Assembly (NCBI GenBank): GCA_964057225.1
Contig: OZ059894.1
Location: 8,876,131 to 8,940,130 of the forward strand
Length of the DNA stretch: 64,000 nucleotides
Direction of reading: 5' to 3'
Origin: Auanema rhodensis
Taxonomy: Eukaryota > Nematoda > Chromadorea > Rhabditida > Rhabditidae
Of the stretch, positions 1-15,322 are shown in pieces. Made by a program: the position numbers and the translations under genes. Position 1 is the stretch's first letter. Each line of letters begins with the position of its first letter. Under the pieces are notes generated by a model, which saw only the letters and a program-made list of their open reading frames with translations, did not search any database and was not told where the DNA came from.

Positions 1-1032
1 GTCCATCACAACGTTTACTTAACGGAAGACATTGCTGAGGGAGTGAGCAACATGCAAATTCCAAACTCTGACAAGTTTCTTTGATTGCTTAAAAGAAGAG
101 AAGTGACCATTTTACAGAATTACTGTTGTTTCTTATGAATTAGAAAATCGATAACTTACAGCAATGGGTTACATGATCATACTCTGGACAAATTTTAACC
201 GAATTTCTAAAGTTACAGTTTGTAGTAGCTTTATCAAAAGCTTGATCTTCTGATGTGCATTGAAGAAGAAATGTGTGGCCAATAGCACACTTAAAAATAT
301 AAGTTTGTATTTGAAAAAAAAACTGAAATGACACCTGGAAGAAGATGTGAGAACATGTTGTGTTCCATATGAAGTAGTCAAGCCTTTCTAATCCATATGT
401 GGCTAAAACATCATCTGGGAACTCTCTCTGCAATGACTTGCGTGTTTCCTATTCTCAAATTTTTAATTATACCTTATCACAATAGTTTATTTCATAAGCA
501 TTCTTTGGCTTCTCTGGAACTGGTGTTGTGGCAGGGCTGGGAAAAACTCCGGGTCCAGATTCAACTACGGGTTGGTTCCAGTCAGAATCTTCTTCCTTCA
601 AAATAAAGTTTTATTGACTCTTCTTAGCGACATATTAACATAATCTTCCTCGGGTGCTTCTCCTCCGTTCTCAATATTTGTAGGCTGTCCAACTTGAAAA
701 GGTGGAATAACAGCAGGTAATACCGGTTGAATATTAGAAGCTTCTTCTTGAGCCAGCTTAAATTGTCAATAAGACTGTCGAAATGCTTAACGAATAACTC
801 ACTCTTTCTCCAAATCTGTGAAAACTATCTTGAATAGCTTGTCTTGCGGTACCTGATGAAGCTGAAGGAGACATCGAGCGCATATGTTCCTTCAAATAAC
901 ATTTAAATAGAGTCAGGTTTTCTGTGAATTGAAAAATCTTACTTGAGAGTTAATATTCAATGAAGGAGGAAGAGGAACGTTAAAGCGTTGAGTTACAACA
1001 ATACTCACACAAGAAAAGAAAATAATCCACAT
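1..1032 (-). CDS. Chitin deacetylase-like secreted protein: chitin-binding + LDL-A N-terminal part (partial)
   Basis: This is the 5' part of a gene on the minus strand that continues beyond base 1. The start at 1032 gives a signal peptide (MWIIFFSCVSIVVTQ). Exons then encode a Pro/Ser/Glu-rich linker (for example EEDSDWNQPVVESGPG) and a cysteine domain beginning CDKREFPDDVLATYGLERLD, with CAIGHTFLLQC and AFDKATTNC, a peritrophin-A (CBM14) type chitin-binding fold. After an intron whose donor lies near 157, an LDL-receptor class A repeat starts (ETCQSLEFACC, CLPLSKRCDG). Chitin-binding plus LDL-A is the N-terminal order of nematode LGX-1-type and insect Serpentine/Vermiform chitin deacetylases, so a polysaccharide deacetylase domain is expected off the left edge; it is not seen here. 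One 45-nt intron (290-334) has no stop and is in frame, so it reads through in a naive translation. Role in extracellular chitin modification is inferred from the family. Confidence 0.85.
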
Positions 1033-2504
1033 GACGAAGCCTATAATTTCAAAGAAAATAATGACCTTACTATGAGATATTCTTAATATTTTCGAAAAAA
1101 AAAATAGAAATAGCAATGAATTATCAGAGAACAGTTGTTGAATTTTTATTTAACGATCTAGCAGCCAATGAACGAAAGAGAAACTAAAAGGAGTGGGCTC
1201 TTCTTGTGAAAAATGATAAACTGGAGTTTGAATTATTGTTGCTTGGGGTGCAAGCTTCTATGGTGTTGAAAACAATTTCTTTTGAGAACAGTCTAGCTTT
1301 TCTATTGACCCAACGGCACTAATATTGACCGAAAAATCTGGTCATTGCGTTCCAATCATCATGGAAAAACCTTTCGGCTTGAGAAAAGATGATATCTAAA
1401 TCATGAAGACAAGCGAACTATAGACAAAAGTTAGGAAAAAAAGAGTTTGAACAAGCGCTCATGTGAAAGCTCTTTTCACTTTATAGCTTTCACAAACTGG
1501 ACGCATAGTAGAGATCAAAGTTAATAATTTTATTATTTGAAAACATAGCTTAATTTAGCTTCACCAAAGATCGAGCAATTAGATGAATAAGAGGACAGTT
1601 ATGAAGATGTTCTCGCATGAGTCTAATGGAGAGCAATGTTCTTGGATAGAGGTTTGTACAAGAATGCAGGTGAAGATCAATTTGAAGAACATGTCAACAA
1701 CAATGAATATTGCGAGTGACCGTTGAAAAGCAAGCAATATGATTGCGACTGTAGAAAAAACTCAGAGGAAGTCCTATGTTAAAACCATACTGTTTAGGGA
1801 TTTTATTTATTCAACTCTCGGTTCAACGTGACATGAAATACCGAAGGTGATGTTCACTATGAATGAATTGTTTCTGATCGGTAACTGAGTAAACAATACA
1901 TATATGGAACAGCTAAATGTGAAATAAATAGGAATTTAGCTCAGAAAGAATAAAAAAGCTTGAAGTAGACGCCTTGAATGATTTTTTCACGAATCTTTCA
2001 CAAATGTCCACTATGTGTCTTGTTTTGTTCACTTTGCTCAACATTCCATTTCAAGCCTTTATTTCTATCGAACTCACATTGAAATTTACCTGTTCTCGAC
2101 ACTAAGTACACAATTTGAGCTTAAATGGTGAAGCTCAACGCCCCCACATAAGCAGTTTCGGAAGGAAACGAAAAATTCGTTCATCTTGGGTTTCACTTTT
2201 GCTTCTCTTCGCATTTCTAATACAGTAAAGAAATCTCCTTAAAGTGATGTCTCGTAATATTTGAATAAATCTGCAAAACTAAAAACAAAAATATATTTAT
2301 TCCACATTTGAAAATATAACTGATAATTCCACGTATTTTTTGAATTAGTCAGTCGTTCTGTTAATATTAAAACTTCTAGGGGAAACAATATAATATATGA
2401 TATGAATAAGCAGCAAAAGTGTTAGTGAGCAAACCTGAGATATGAGATTAATGAATCTTACATTTCACCAAAAGCGAATGAATTTCAAAGTTTTTTTCAA
2501 GAAA
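1033..2504. other. Intergenic region between two minus-strand genes
   Basis: AT-rich spacer holding the promoter of the chitin deacetylase-like gene and the 3' flank of the fibronectin-repeat gene. TTTGAAATTATAG just before the ATG at 1032 could be a trans-splice acceptor. Around 1580-1720 two short plus-strand frames are open, one starting at about 1582 (53 codons) and another ending in NNNEYCE near 1719. Neither can be joined into a supported gene model. Confidence 0.5.
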
Positions 2505-5473
2505 TTAATCGTCATTCATAAACCTTCTTCGTTCTTCAAAGTCAGCCGGCTTAAATTCTCTACGCTCCACACGCCGGTATTCACGAGTGGTAGATGTGGT
2601 GTTCGGAGAATCATTGTGATAATACATAATAGACGCCTCCTTTGTTTCGTTTTTTTTCTCTGAATAGTTTTTATTAAAGTAGAAAGGTTAAATTCAAGTA
2701 ATTGTTTTTACCACACATCCTCCTTGCAAAGAAAATAATCATCAAACAGCAGAAAAATACTACAACTACAGACAAAATTGAAAGAGCAGCAGTCGCCCAG
2801 AGTGGAACATGTTTAACCAAATCCATAACAGACATTTCACAGTCAAAATTTCCTTGAAATACAGTATACTGAGGCTTAAACGTCTTATCAAACCATCTTC
2901 CGTGAAACCGCAGGTTTTAAGTCGTGGCTCCATAATTTCATTTTCGGCTTGAGAGAGTGGTACAAGAGTCCAACGAGGATCAATGTCTTTCTCCCGTAGC
3001 GGATAGTTCAAATACCCACCATGAACAAGGCCATCCCCAAGTCTAAATTTTGGAATGCAACCGATGTGAGCTCAAGAAAAGTTCAAGGAATCAAAACAAA
3101 TTTTTAAAAAAATACCGAAATGGAACATTGTTCTCCACATCTTCTGGTGACAAAGACCCAGCAATATAATACGGTATGTTATCAATATCTGCAGTTGCTT
3201 TATCAGCAAGCTTCGCAATGTCTAGAGTAGAGTAATCCGCCTGTCTACTGTCAATAACTACCAAATATCGCCTTCATATCATGTATTATACTAGCTATAA
3301 TTAAACGTTACAAACCATGTTTCGCTGACTGTTGGGCTTTTAGCACTTGATATGTCAACATCTCTTTGAAAATCTGGTTTTCCCAAATTTGCTACAGTTG
3401 AAGTTGGGGGATTAATTGAGCACACTCTTTCTAATAGATTCCAGGGTCTTAATTTATGAAAAATGAGGTTTACAACTTTTTTAGAATATAAACCTGCGAA
3501 TAAGAGGAACCCATTTGTTCCACACACCATCAACTTTCGCACGTACCTTAAAATTAATTTTGTTTTCTTCTCAGAATATACTAGGTACATCAAACGCAAA
3601 ATCCCTAGGTCGTCGATGTAGATTAAAAATTAGGGCGCACATCCAATCGCAACCAAATTTCGGACAACTGGAATGTTTATGATTCGAATGAAAAGAGGTA
3701 AGAAACAAACACTAGCTCTTTCTCATAGAAAGGTTGAGTTTCCACAGGCTGTGAGTTATCGGCAGTAGAATATCTAATCTGAAAACAAAACCCAAACTTT
3801 TAATTTCGATTCAAGAATACGTACCTGATACTGTACATCACCCAGTTGTCTCAGGGGTTGGAAAACAATAGAGACCGCTGTTTCTGTTTCAACTACAATT
3901 CGTGGATCACCAACAGCATACTCCCCTTGAGTTAACGTAGAGAAGACTGCCCATGAAACTTTTCTTTTGGGCCCACCAACCCATTTCACCCCCTTTTTGG
4001 ACGTCTTGGAAAAGAACTTACAATAAGACTGGAAGAAAAAATACCTCCATATCAGACGTGGAGATGGATACATTATAAGTTGAACCAGGGTGTAGGTTGC
4101 GAAGAGCTAATTCATTGGATCGACCAAGATCTCCAACGCCATCCATCGTTAACTCTTTATGAACATTATCTGGTGAATGAATAGTTCTGGCCCTCAACTG
4201 AAACACACAACAATGTAGTATCTACGATTACAATCACGAACAGTAAATTTCGATGTTGCTGATGGCAGCCAGTTTTGAGGCCATGTTAACGTAAGTGAAT
4301 TTGGAGTTCTCTGCGTTAATTTGAGGACAATATCGTCCTGAGCAGTAGAAAGAGTTGAGAAAGTTGACCACACCATATTCCCGTAACCATAACTTGTTCC
4401 TGCCTAAAATATCTTAGTTGATACCTAGATGAACAAACTGAGATGTGTATTGATAATAGAGAACCGGTGCGTATTTGTTTACAGTTGTGGAAATAAAGAG
4501 CAATGGAACAAAGAGATTCAGTTTTTGTTCAAAGTCAAAACGTAGTTTTTTTAGTTACTATTCAATACTCATGATCTTATTTAAAACTTTTACCACGCTT
4601 TAGTGTACCTGTATAGTGATATTATACACAGTTCCAGGTTGAAGCTTGCCAATAGATACAGATGTTTTTGGAATTGGTATATTGAATGATAGTTTTTTTG
4701 TAGTTGTTTTAGATACAAGATTGAACTCATAAACATTGAGCTAAAACAAATTGTTTAAGAAAAAATTATCAGTGTTACACTTACAAGATGTTGATTTATG
4801 ACAACATTATGTCCAGTTTCCTGTATATTAGGAGCAATCCACCAAACATTAAGAGAAGTGCTTGTTTTTCCCAATAAAGTTATTTCGGTGGGAGCGGGCA
4901 TCCAATTCAGAGCTATAAAAGAAAAGCTAGTATTTCTAAAAGTCTTTTTGAGTTACTATTTCTCAAACACTAACATGCTAAACTTGTTGTTGCCATTATA
5001 CTCGCATACCATAAACTTTCCTCATCCTACAAAAATAACAGTAAATGATATTCAAATGTATATAAATCAACCAAAAATGCTTCCACCGACACCCTATAGG
5101 TTGTATTACCCAATAAATTAACAAATGTATACTGGCGAGTAGATGATGGAACTTTGATAGAGATTGATGGCTTTGACGTCGGAAGGGAGCCTAATAAGCA
5201 AAATAGGACAGAGCTATTCTACAATCTTACTTCGAACTACAATAATCATCAAGCGCTGCCATGTTGTTTCATTTGCAATCTGAGTAGGCAAGATCCATGA
5301 TGCTGTGATCACATCGTTTCGAATATCCTGTATCACCACTGGATTATCCCATACATCGTCATCATAAAAGCCTAAACGAGCAACAGATTACTTTATTCCA
5401 ATGAATTTCCCATACCTGAAGTACTACCTATAATTAATAAAAAGAAGGAACAAACTGAGAAGAAGTGTATCAT
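2505..5473 (-). CDS. Receptor-like protein: signal peptide, fibronectin III repeats, one TM segment, short tail
   Basis: Begins with a clear signal peptide at 5473 ([20 protein letters not shown]). Successive exons encode fibronectin type III-like repeats; typical strands are [56 protein letters not shown] and [17 protein letters not shown]. The membrane-proximal part has [19 protein letters not shown], then [23 protein letters not shown], a layout reminiscent of the ectodomain stalk of receptor tyrosine phosphatases. A transmembrane helix follows ([20 protein letters not shown], about 2795), then a basic stop-transfer (FARRMC) and a cytoplasmic tail of about 50 residues rich in R/E/N that ends RRRFMNDD at 2505. 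No kinase or phosphatase domain follows. Likely a cell-surface adhesion or signalling protein. The family-level call is firm; the orthologue is not identified. Confidence 0.75.
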
Positions 5474-6909
5474 GTTGATTTGATGAACGATATTGATTGT
5501 GATTGGTTCGATATGATTAAAACACAGACAGGAATGTCCATCATCAACACTATCAGTCAAGCAAGGTCGTTTTCCTCTATTGCACAGTTTTCAGAATGAC
5601 ATATTACATTACGAAAATTGTCGATTTTGAGCTCATTTGTCATTTTATTTATAAAACAACATTAATTAGAGAATCAGAAATCTCATTCAATCTTACGATG
5701 AACAATAGATGAATGTAGCTCTACTCAACTATATAATAATTAAACTGATGGCACCCAAAATACTGACGAGGTATGCACAACCGCATTCATCTACAAATTG
5801 AAACTAAATAATTTGGAATGTACGTTTTGAATTCTATGCAAATGATAATGGGAGTTAACGTGAATCAAACAATTTTTTTTCGATACATAGCTGTTTAAAT
5901 TCAAATCAAGATGCATAAGGTTTTCTCGTTTTAAAAAATCATATATAAAATAACCTATATATGCGATAATATACAAATTTATAAGTATAGTTGACATCCT
6001 AGTTTTTTACTTTCACGTGATGTGGGCTAGAAGCTTCGTACTATTGTGTTCGATCAGTAATAGAAAAACATCAATGTGTGACATGGCACTCAAGAAAAAT
6101 AGAGAATTCTGGTTATGCTTAAAACTAACAAAGCTTCATATCAGTCAGTGGTTTTCCATATTTGTAGAACTAATATCATTTTTACTACTTTTCATTATCG
6201 CATATGTTTACCTTTTAAATCTATATTATTTTCTTAATTTAAAAAAAATTCGAACCTGTCCCAATTGTTTTATATTTCTCACTGTTCTAGAAAAAGCAAA
6301 GTAGCTTACGATGATAAGAACAGACCTGATTGAATACGTCAGTCAGTTGACCATGTTTTCATTTTGAACATATTTACTAAAATTTAAAACCATATGCAAG
6401 CCCAGATATTTCAGTTTACCTGTATTTTTCTTATTATTATTAAATTAATACTAATTTCATATTCATAGTTATTTAATACTTATAACTTTCCAAGATTTTA
6501 TATAAAGAAATTGTGTTCTTAAAGCGCACTTACAGTGCAGTTTGCTAATACGTATCAATTTTAATGTTGACGAGATATATCAAAATTTTACTATTTTTTC
6601 TCGAGCTTTTTTCAATTTTAAATCCGTGATTTTATTAAATTTTGTTTGTTCAAAATTTTGAGATTACGATTGAGCTGCTGAAAATAAAACACTGTCTAAG
6701 CTGATTTCCATTATTTATTTTCTTGAAGTAAATCAGTTATGTCCTCTCCCTGTTCGATGCTTACTGATCATATACCCTTCAATATGTAGTGATATGATTC
6801 TTTAGGGCATATCTTTTCAATCTATACTTGTGGCATTGCGGAGTGTTCTTTTCTATTGTGAAAGAGATTGCTTTCGCAATCACCGTTGTCATATCATCAT
6901 CTTTAAACC
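5474..6909. other. Divergent intergenic region (FN3 receptor / LETM1)
   Basis: Very AT-rich spacer between two divergently transcribed genes, so it should contain both promoters. A 95-codon frame at 6017-6304 is hydrophobic and low in complexity, without splice or homology support, and is not accepted as a gene. A CACGTG hexamer lies at 6014-6019. No repeat or RNA gene was recognised. Confidence 0.5.
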
Positions 6910-9766
<2,857 letters not shown>

Positions 9767-11418
9767 AGTTGGCCCAGTGAATATTGAATATCGAATATTC
9801 GGTAATTATACGTGTTTTACCGAATGTGGATAGAATATTTTTGTTATTGTTGTTAATACAGTTGTTAATATTTTTAAGTAATTATAAAAATTTCTAGGTT
9901 TGAAAATGGTTATGAGATTGACGATAAACCGGAAGAAGGCGAACAAGTGTTCCAAGGGTCATAGGAAGCTTTAAATGATTTATATGAAACGTTTTCTTCA
10001 ATAAATTTTAAATAAATTAATTAATATAGTGCATCCTAACCTTTTTTACTATTTTTAGTGGTTTTGACAACTACTTTATATATTTTTGTTCGATTGTTTC
10101 CAAGTTTTGACAACTCTGACCAATCACACTTTAGCTTTCCTCCTTTTCTACTTATTTTTGTCACCTTTTAAATAAAGGTCTTCAATTAGAGTATGGAACT
10201 ATAAGATAATAAAATAAGTTTCATTTTTTGTTTCTAATGGGGATCTATATGTGAAACCAGCAAAAAGCTAATGAAACTTAATAAACTATATTTTTTTATT
10301 CTTTCCATTGTTTCATACTAGCTACTGTAACATGGCTTACAAGCTTGTTTAATGTATCATTCTTGAAAAATTCATGAGATTTCTACTTTTAATTTTTCGA
10401 CATTGTGAGTTAAGAGAATATTTCGCTAAATACTATTTGTTGGATATAGAGATATTGTAATTATGAATTTTCTATTTATTCTTAAGTCAGTCGTAAATAA
10501 GTTTGAACAATAATAGTACACATGTTCTGCACAAAGAACAATGTGTCAACAACATTAACCAGCATTGCTCTTTATGGTTTTTCACTCTGTTTAGCTTGTC
10601 AGGAAATTTGACTCCTCTTTATTTAGAATTGTAAAAAAGTTTTCAATGTCTTATTCCTTCCAGACTATGATAACATATGGAGCTTTGGCGAAAGATATAA
10701 TGTTACTAGCTTTAAAGCTAGCAACATATGGAATCATATCATAATCAAAGAATGCTAGGGTTAATAGAACTATTGAACCAACATGTAAGTGATGGTAAAT
10801 TAATTGCCGTTATGTTTCTTGTATTTTCAGGATAACAAGATTGATTGATAAATTACTGAGAATAATATACGAGAGACTTCACTGAGGGAACAGAATACAA
10901 AATTGTACCGTTTTCTGTGTAAAAATAAGACGTGTACGTTCCACATGCCTTCACCAAGTTGCGAGTGACGCATGATCCTCCTTGAGTTTTCGTTAATATT
11001 GATTGCAGCCTGTTGATCTATTCATTATGATTATTTAGCTTTCATATATATTGTAAGTATTAAATTAGGTAAATTTTTATAAGTTTTTAAATTTTGTAGA
11101 ATTTAAAGTATTTATGCTACTGGAAAACAAAACAATGGACTACAAGTATTGCAAGGATTGTAGCAAATGTTAAATAGCTTATTTGAAACTTTTTTTATTT
11201 AAATTAAAGTAAATCAATTATTTTACTGTGCACTTTTTTTTACAATAGAGTAGTTTTGACTATTACGAAATATATGTTGATTGGGATTTCTGAAGGTTTT
11301 GCTTATCGACGAGCGCTCACTGCTTGTAAAAGAGTTTCCGCTATCTCTCGTTATAGAACAAGGAGTTTTGTTTATAGATCAAGTGCGATAACTTTGTATA
11401 TAAGTCGTGATAATCTTA
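9767..11418. other. Intergenic region, LETM1 to DEAD-box helicase
   Basis: Contains the LETM1 3' end with AATAAA motifs near 10000, then about 1.4 kb of AT-rich sequence. Nothing coding was recognised apart from the orphan open exon at about 9898-9973 (acidic, includes KPEEGEQVFQGS). The last 150 bases before 11419 are richer in GC and probably carry the helicase promoter. Confidence 0.45.
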
Positions 11419-14400
11419 ATGGCTAGTTTTCGAGGCTCATCTGACTTCAGTATGTTAATTCATCTGTTATTTTCTTTAATAATTTTTGTTACGATATGAG
11501 AGGAGCAGGAGCAGGAGCAGGAGGAGGTTCGCGTGAACACTGTGGCAGTCAATATGGTCGTGGAGGTAGTACAGCAAGTACTCATAGAACAGCGGAGTTT
11601 GGCCGTACAGGTGTCAATAACTGGGACCTGAAAAATACACAAGGTTAGATAACAAAAACTGACTTTTTTAAAATGTTTTCTATTAGATTCGTTCAATCAA
11701 CGACCAGTCGAAAATTTTTCTAACAACTTTGGTCAGCAACCATCTCGTGGCTCATTTTCTGCAGGTCGTGGTGAATCACGCTTTCCGCAAAATCGATTTG
11801 ATCGGAATGAGCCGAAACCTTTCGTTGGAAGCTTTAATAGATCGGGTCCTCTCGAAAATCGATCAACGAATTCTTCTAATTTTTTGAACCAGAATGACAG
11901 AAGAGATAGAAGAGATTATAATTATTCTGATAATAGTGACAGCCGCAACTTTTCTAGTCGTTTTGAGAGAATGCAATTCCCAAACGATCGTAACCAATTC
12001 TCCAATCATAATTATGACGATAGTCAAAATTCTGAACATAATCATCAACAACAATTCTACGGAGAACAATATTCTGAATTTTCACGTTCTCGCAATGAAA
12101 GCTATAATGGAAGAAGTGATTTTGCACGTGGGAAACCACCATTAAGAATGAATAATGATGGGAGCCGAGGTTCTAGTTCTGGAGTATGGTCATCCAATGA
12201 TGGTCACAGACAAGGCTTTGAACAAAGAGAGTCGAGATACGATGATCATAATCAGAATTCTGGACGTGGTGGACGTGGTGGACGTGGTGGACGTGGTGGA
12301 CGGTCATTTACGAACAGTTTCAACAACCAAGCCTATGGTTACAATGAACATCACGCTTCCCGTGACCAAGGCAATGAACAGTTTCGACGTGGTGAAAGTT
12401 CATCCTATCCTGATAATTTTGCGGGAAATGGATCTTCTAATGACCAATGGGACCAAAGAAGAAACTTTTCACAAAGTGGTAATTATACAAACCGGAGTGA
12501 ACAAATGCAAGGTTTTTCATACCTTTTCTTCTCTCTTAATTTGAGGTTTTATAGAAAGAGCTCCTATGGGATGGACTCCCAACTCAGTTGATGTTGAACA
12601 GGAGTTCCAGGATGATAAAAATAAAGCAAGAAACGATGATTATCAAAACAACGAAATTTTTAAAGTCAACGGATCGGAAGATGTGCAATTGAGGTGATTA
12701 GAGTTGAGTTATCAAGTTATCTAATCATGTTCTAGTACCTGGGAGGAATGTGGCATTGATCCTAAATTAATTGATAATATTGTGCTAAAAAGTGGTTTTG
12801 TTAATATCCGGCCCATACAAGGAGTTGTCATTCCACAGGTATTCATTATTTAGTGTTTTCTCTTTTTCAAGCTATTCTTCTGCATCTTATTTATAACTTT
12901 AGGTGCTTGCCGGACGCAATTTGATTGGACATTCGCAAACGGGTAGTGGAAAAACACTTGCTTATATTGTGCCCATTGTTCATAAAGTAATATCATTTTT
13001 TCGTTTATTTCCTAATAATAGCTATTTTTAACAGTTATTATCACTATCGCCGGAAACTTTGAAATCTTTATTCATGCCTCAAGTCCTGGTTATTGTACCT
13101 ACCAGAGAGTTGGTTATTCAAATTTGCACTGAGTTTAAAAAAGTTTCGCATGGTAACAAATATGATTTTTTTATAACTAAACATCATATTTAAGGTACAT
13201 CACTAGTAGCTGAGCCGGCTTTCGGCCAGTATAGTAGGAGAACAAATTTGCAAAAAATTAGCAATGCGAATATAATTGTCGGAACTAGCGGGAGGCTAAA
13301 CGACTTTGCAAGCAGAGAAGTTAAATTTTTTTCTTTGAACAAGATATATATGGTATTTTTAGCTTAATCTTAGTGGGCTTCGCTTTTTGGTTATCGACGA
13401 GGCCGATAAAATTTTACAGGATAAGAGCCCAGATGTTGATAGTTTGCTCCAAAATCCTAAATTAGCCAAATCGGTCAGTTTTATATAGCTAGAGATATTG
13501 ATATAGTCATATTTTAAGAATAATAATCGGCAAACACTTATGTTCACTGCAACAATTCCGGAAGACTTTGATCGTTTAACAAGGACAATTTTTTCGGGAC
13601 CCTATGTCACTATTACTAATGAGAGAAAGCTACAAGCTAATCCACGCGTTCAACAAATTTACATGAAAGTTGAAAGTTTGAATGATAAACATATTCATCT
13701 TGCCGATGTAATGAAGAATGCCGAACGTACTTTTAATATTTTTTTGTTATAAATAATATAAATATTCCAGGTCAAAAAATTCTAATTTTTGTTCAAACGA
13801 AAACAATGGCTGATATATTAGCTGCTAAGTTTGAACAAGACGGTATAGCTGTTGAAAGCATGCACGGGTATTCCTTTTGTAAAGATCAAAAGATTGTAAT
13901 AAAGCGTTTAGGGGACGTCCACAAGATATTCGATCTAGGATTTTTAACAATTTCAAAAGTGGCGAAACCTGTGTTGTTATTGGAACTGATGTATGTGGAA
14001 GGTGCTCAAAATGTTTCTTCAATTTTTAATATCAATTATATACTTCAGGGGTTGGGATGTTGATGGGCTAGACATTATTGTCAACTTTGATTTGCCATCT
14101 CAAAAAGAAAGCATCGATGCTGTGATGGATGTAGGTGTTTATGGTTAGGAGGTACAGTGTGTAAATAATTTCAGACTCTGATACATCGTCTTGGTCGAAC
14201 AGGAAGGCATAAGGATGGCAAAGCATATACTTTCCTTCTCGATGAAGATGAACCTCTAGTACCTAAATTGGTTGAAGTAAGTGATATGAATTTTTATTCT
14301 TAAATTTCTGTTAAGTTATGTCGAGCTTCTAATCAAGAAGTTCCGGAGTTCATGCAGCGAATTGTTGATGGTATCTCACATTCTTCATCCACTAGTCAAT

Positions 14401-15190
14401 TCGCAAATGAATTTAATAACACAAACTTTTTCTCTGAGAAGAATGAGCACAGTGCTCAGGAAAATGTTGCTGAAAATGACCACTGTAATGTTAGCTGGGG
14501 TGGTAATGAGAACTGGGAATCTAAGAATGAAGGTATGCTAACAGTTTATTTTATTATAAAAAAGACACGCTATGATGACTGAAACTAAGTAAATAAGGAA
14601 AATACAGTATGTAAGAAAAGGTTTAAACAAAGCAAAGCACTACAGATTATGCAGCGAATGTTCATCCTATTCCTACGCGTGGTCGCCGTTTGTCCAGTAA
14701 TCGTGGCTCTATGACTATGCGAACTAACTACCACTCACCTATTTCCTCTCCTTCTGCTCCTGTTGATCGTAGTACTCTTTGTTCTTCTGGTAATGAGCCA
14801 TGCACGCCTTCTACTGAGAAACAGCCTATCAAATTAGAAAACTCGCCTAGTGTTTCTGATGAGTGGGATAGTAGCGGATTAATTTGGGGCTCAGGTATAG
14901 TGTTCCTAATCAAATGTCGCGCTTTTAACACCTTGCTTGATTTTTCTTCTACTTTCATATCTTTCAAAAGTATCTATAGTTTTTAAATAGTCATTTTCTC
15001 TTTAGGATCGACTGAGCAGTTTGGTCAGAAAGGTTTTGAAACATCTGAGCAATTAGGTCAGAAAGGCTTTGGAACATCAGAAGAGGAATCTGATCATCCA
15101 AGTATGTTTGAAACTAAAAAAAAGGAATCATGGAATTGTTTAGAATTACTGAGTGCTGAGGATCCAAGCAATGGTGGAGGTGAATATTAA
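11419..15190 (+). CDS. VASA/GLH-like DEAD-box RNA helicase with RGG-rich N-terminus
   Basis: The N-terminal third is disordered, rich in N/S/R/G/Q, with a run of RGG/GRGG repeats at about 12263-12300 (SGRGGRGGRGGRGGRS), as in germ-granule helicases; no CCHC zinc knuckles are seen. The helicase core follows in many exons: Q-motif region (CGIDPKLIDNIVLKSGF, IRPIQ), motif I SQTGSGKT, Ia PTRELV, Ib TSGRL, II DEAD (VIDEADKIL), III TAT (MFTATIPEDF), IV ILIFVQTK, V TDVCGRGWDVDGLDI and VI HRLGRTGR. A 44-nt intron after SMHG (13869-13912) restores the conserved GRPQDIRSRIFNNFKSG. The tail holds acidic/Trp patches (DEWDSSGLIWGSG) like those of Vasa C-termini. Expected to be an ATP-dependent RNA helicase of germ granules; assignment to VASA/GLH rather than DDX3/Belle rests on architecture only. 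Motifs Ib and III are non-canonical. Confidence 0.85.
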
Positions 15191-15322
15191 GATTTTTCCC
15201 AGAATAGGAAATCGGATTCCATCAAAGTCTTGCCACTTTTAATATTATATGCCTGCCACTTTTATCTTTATATAATTCAAATATTATGAGTTTTATTGCA
15301 TAATTTTCTAAATAAATGAATA

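Noticed and set aside
6017-6304. 95-codon plus-strand frame with hydrophobic stretch
   Set aside because: Low-complexity AT-rich sequence; the apparent membrane segment comes from T-rich codons, and no flanking exon was found.
11863-12544. Open frames antisense to, or shifted within, the RGG-rich helicase exon
   Set aside because: Shadows of a biased coding exon; the chosen frame is continuous with the helicase core.
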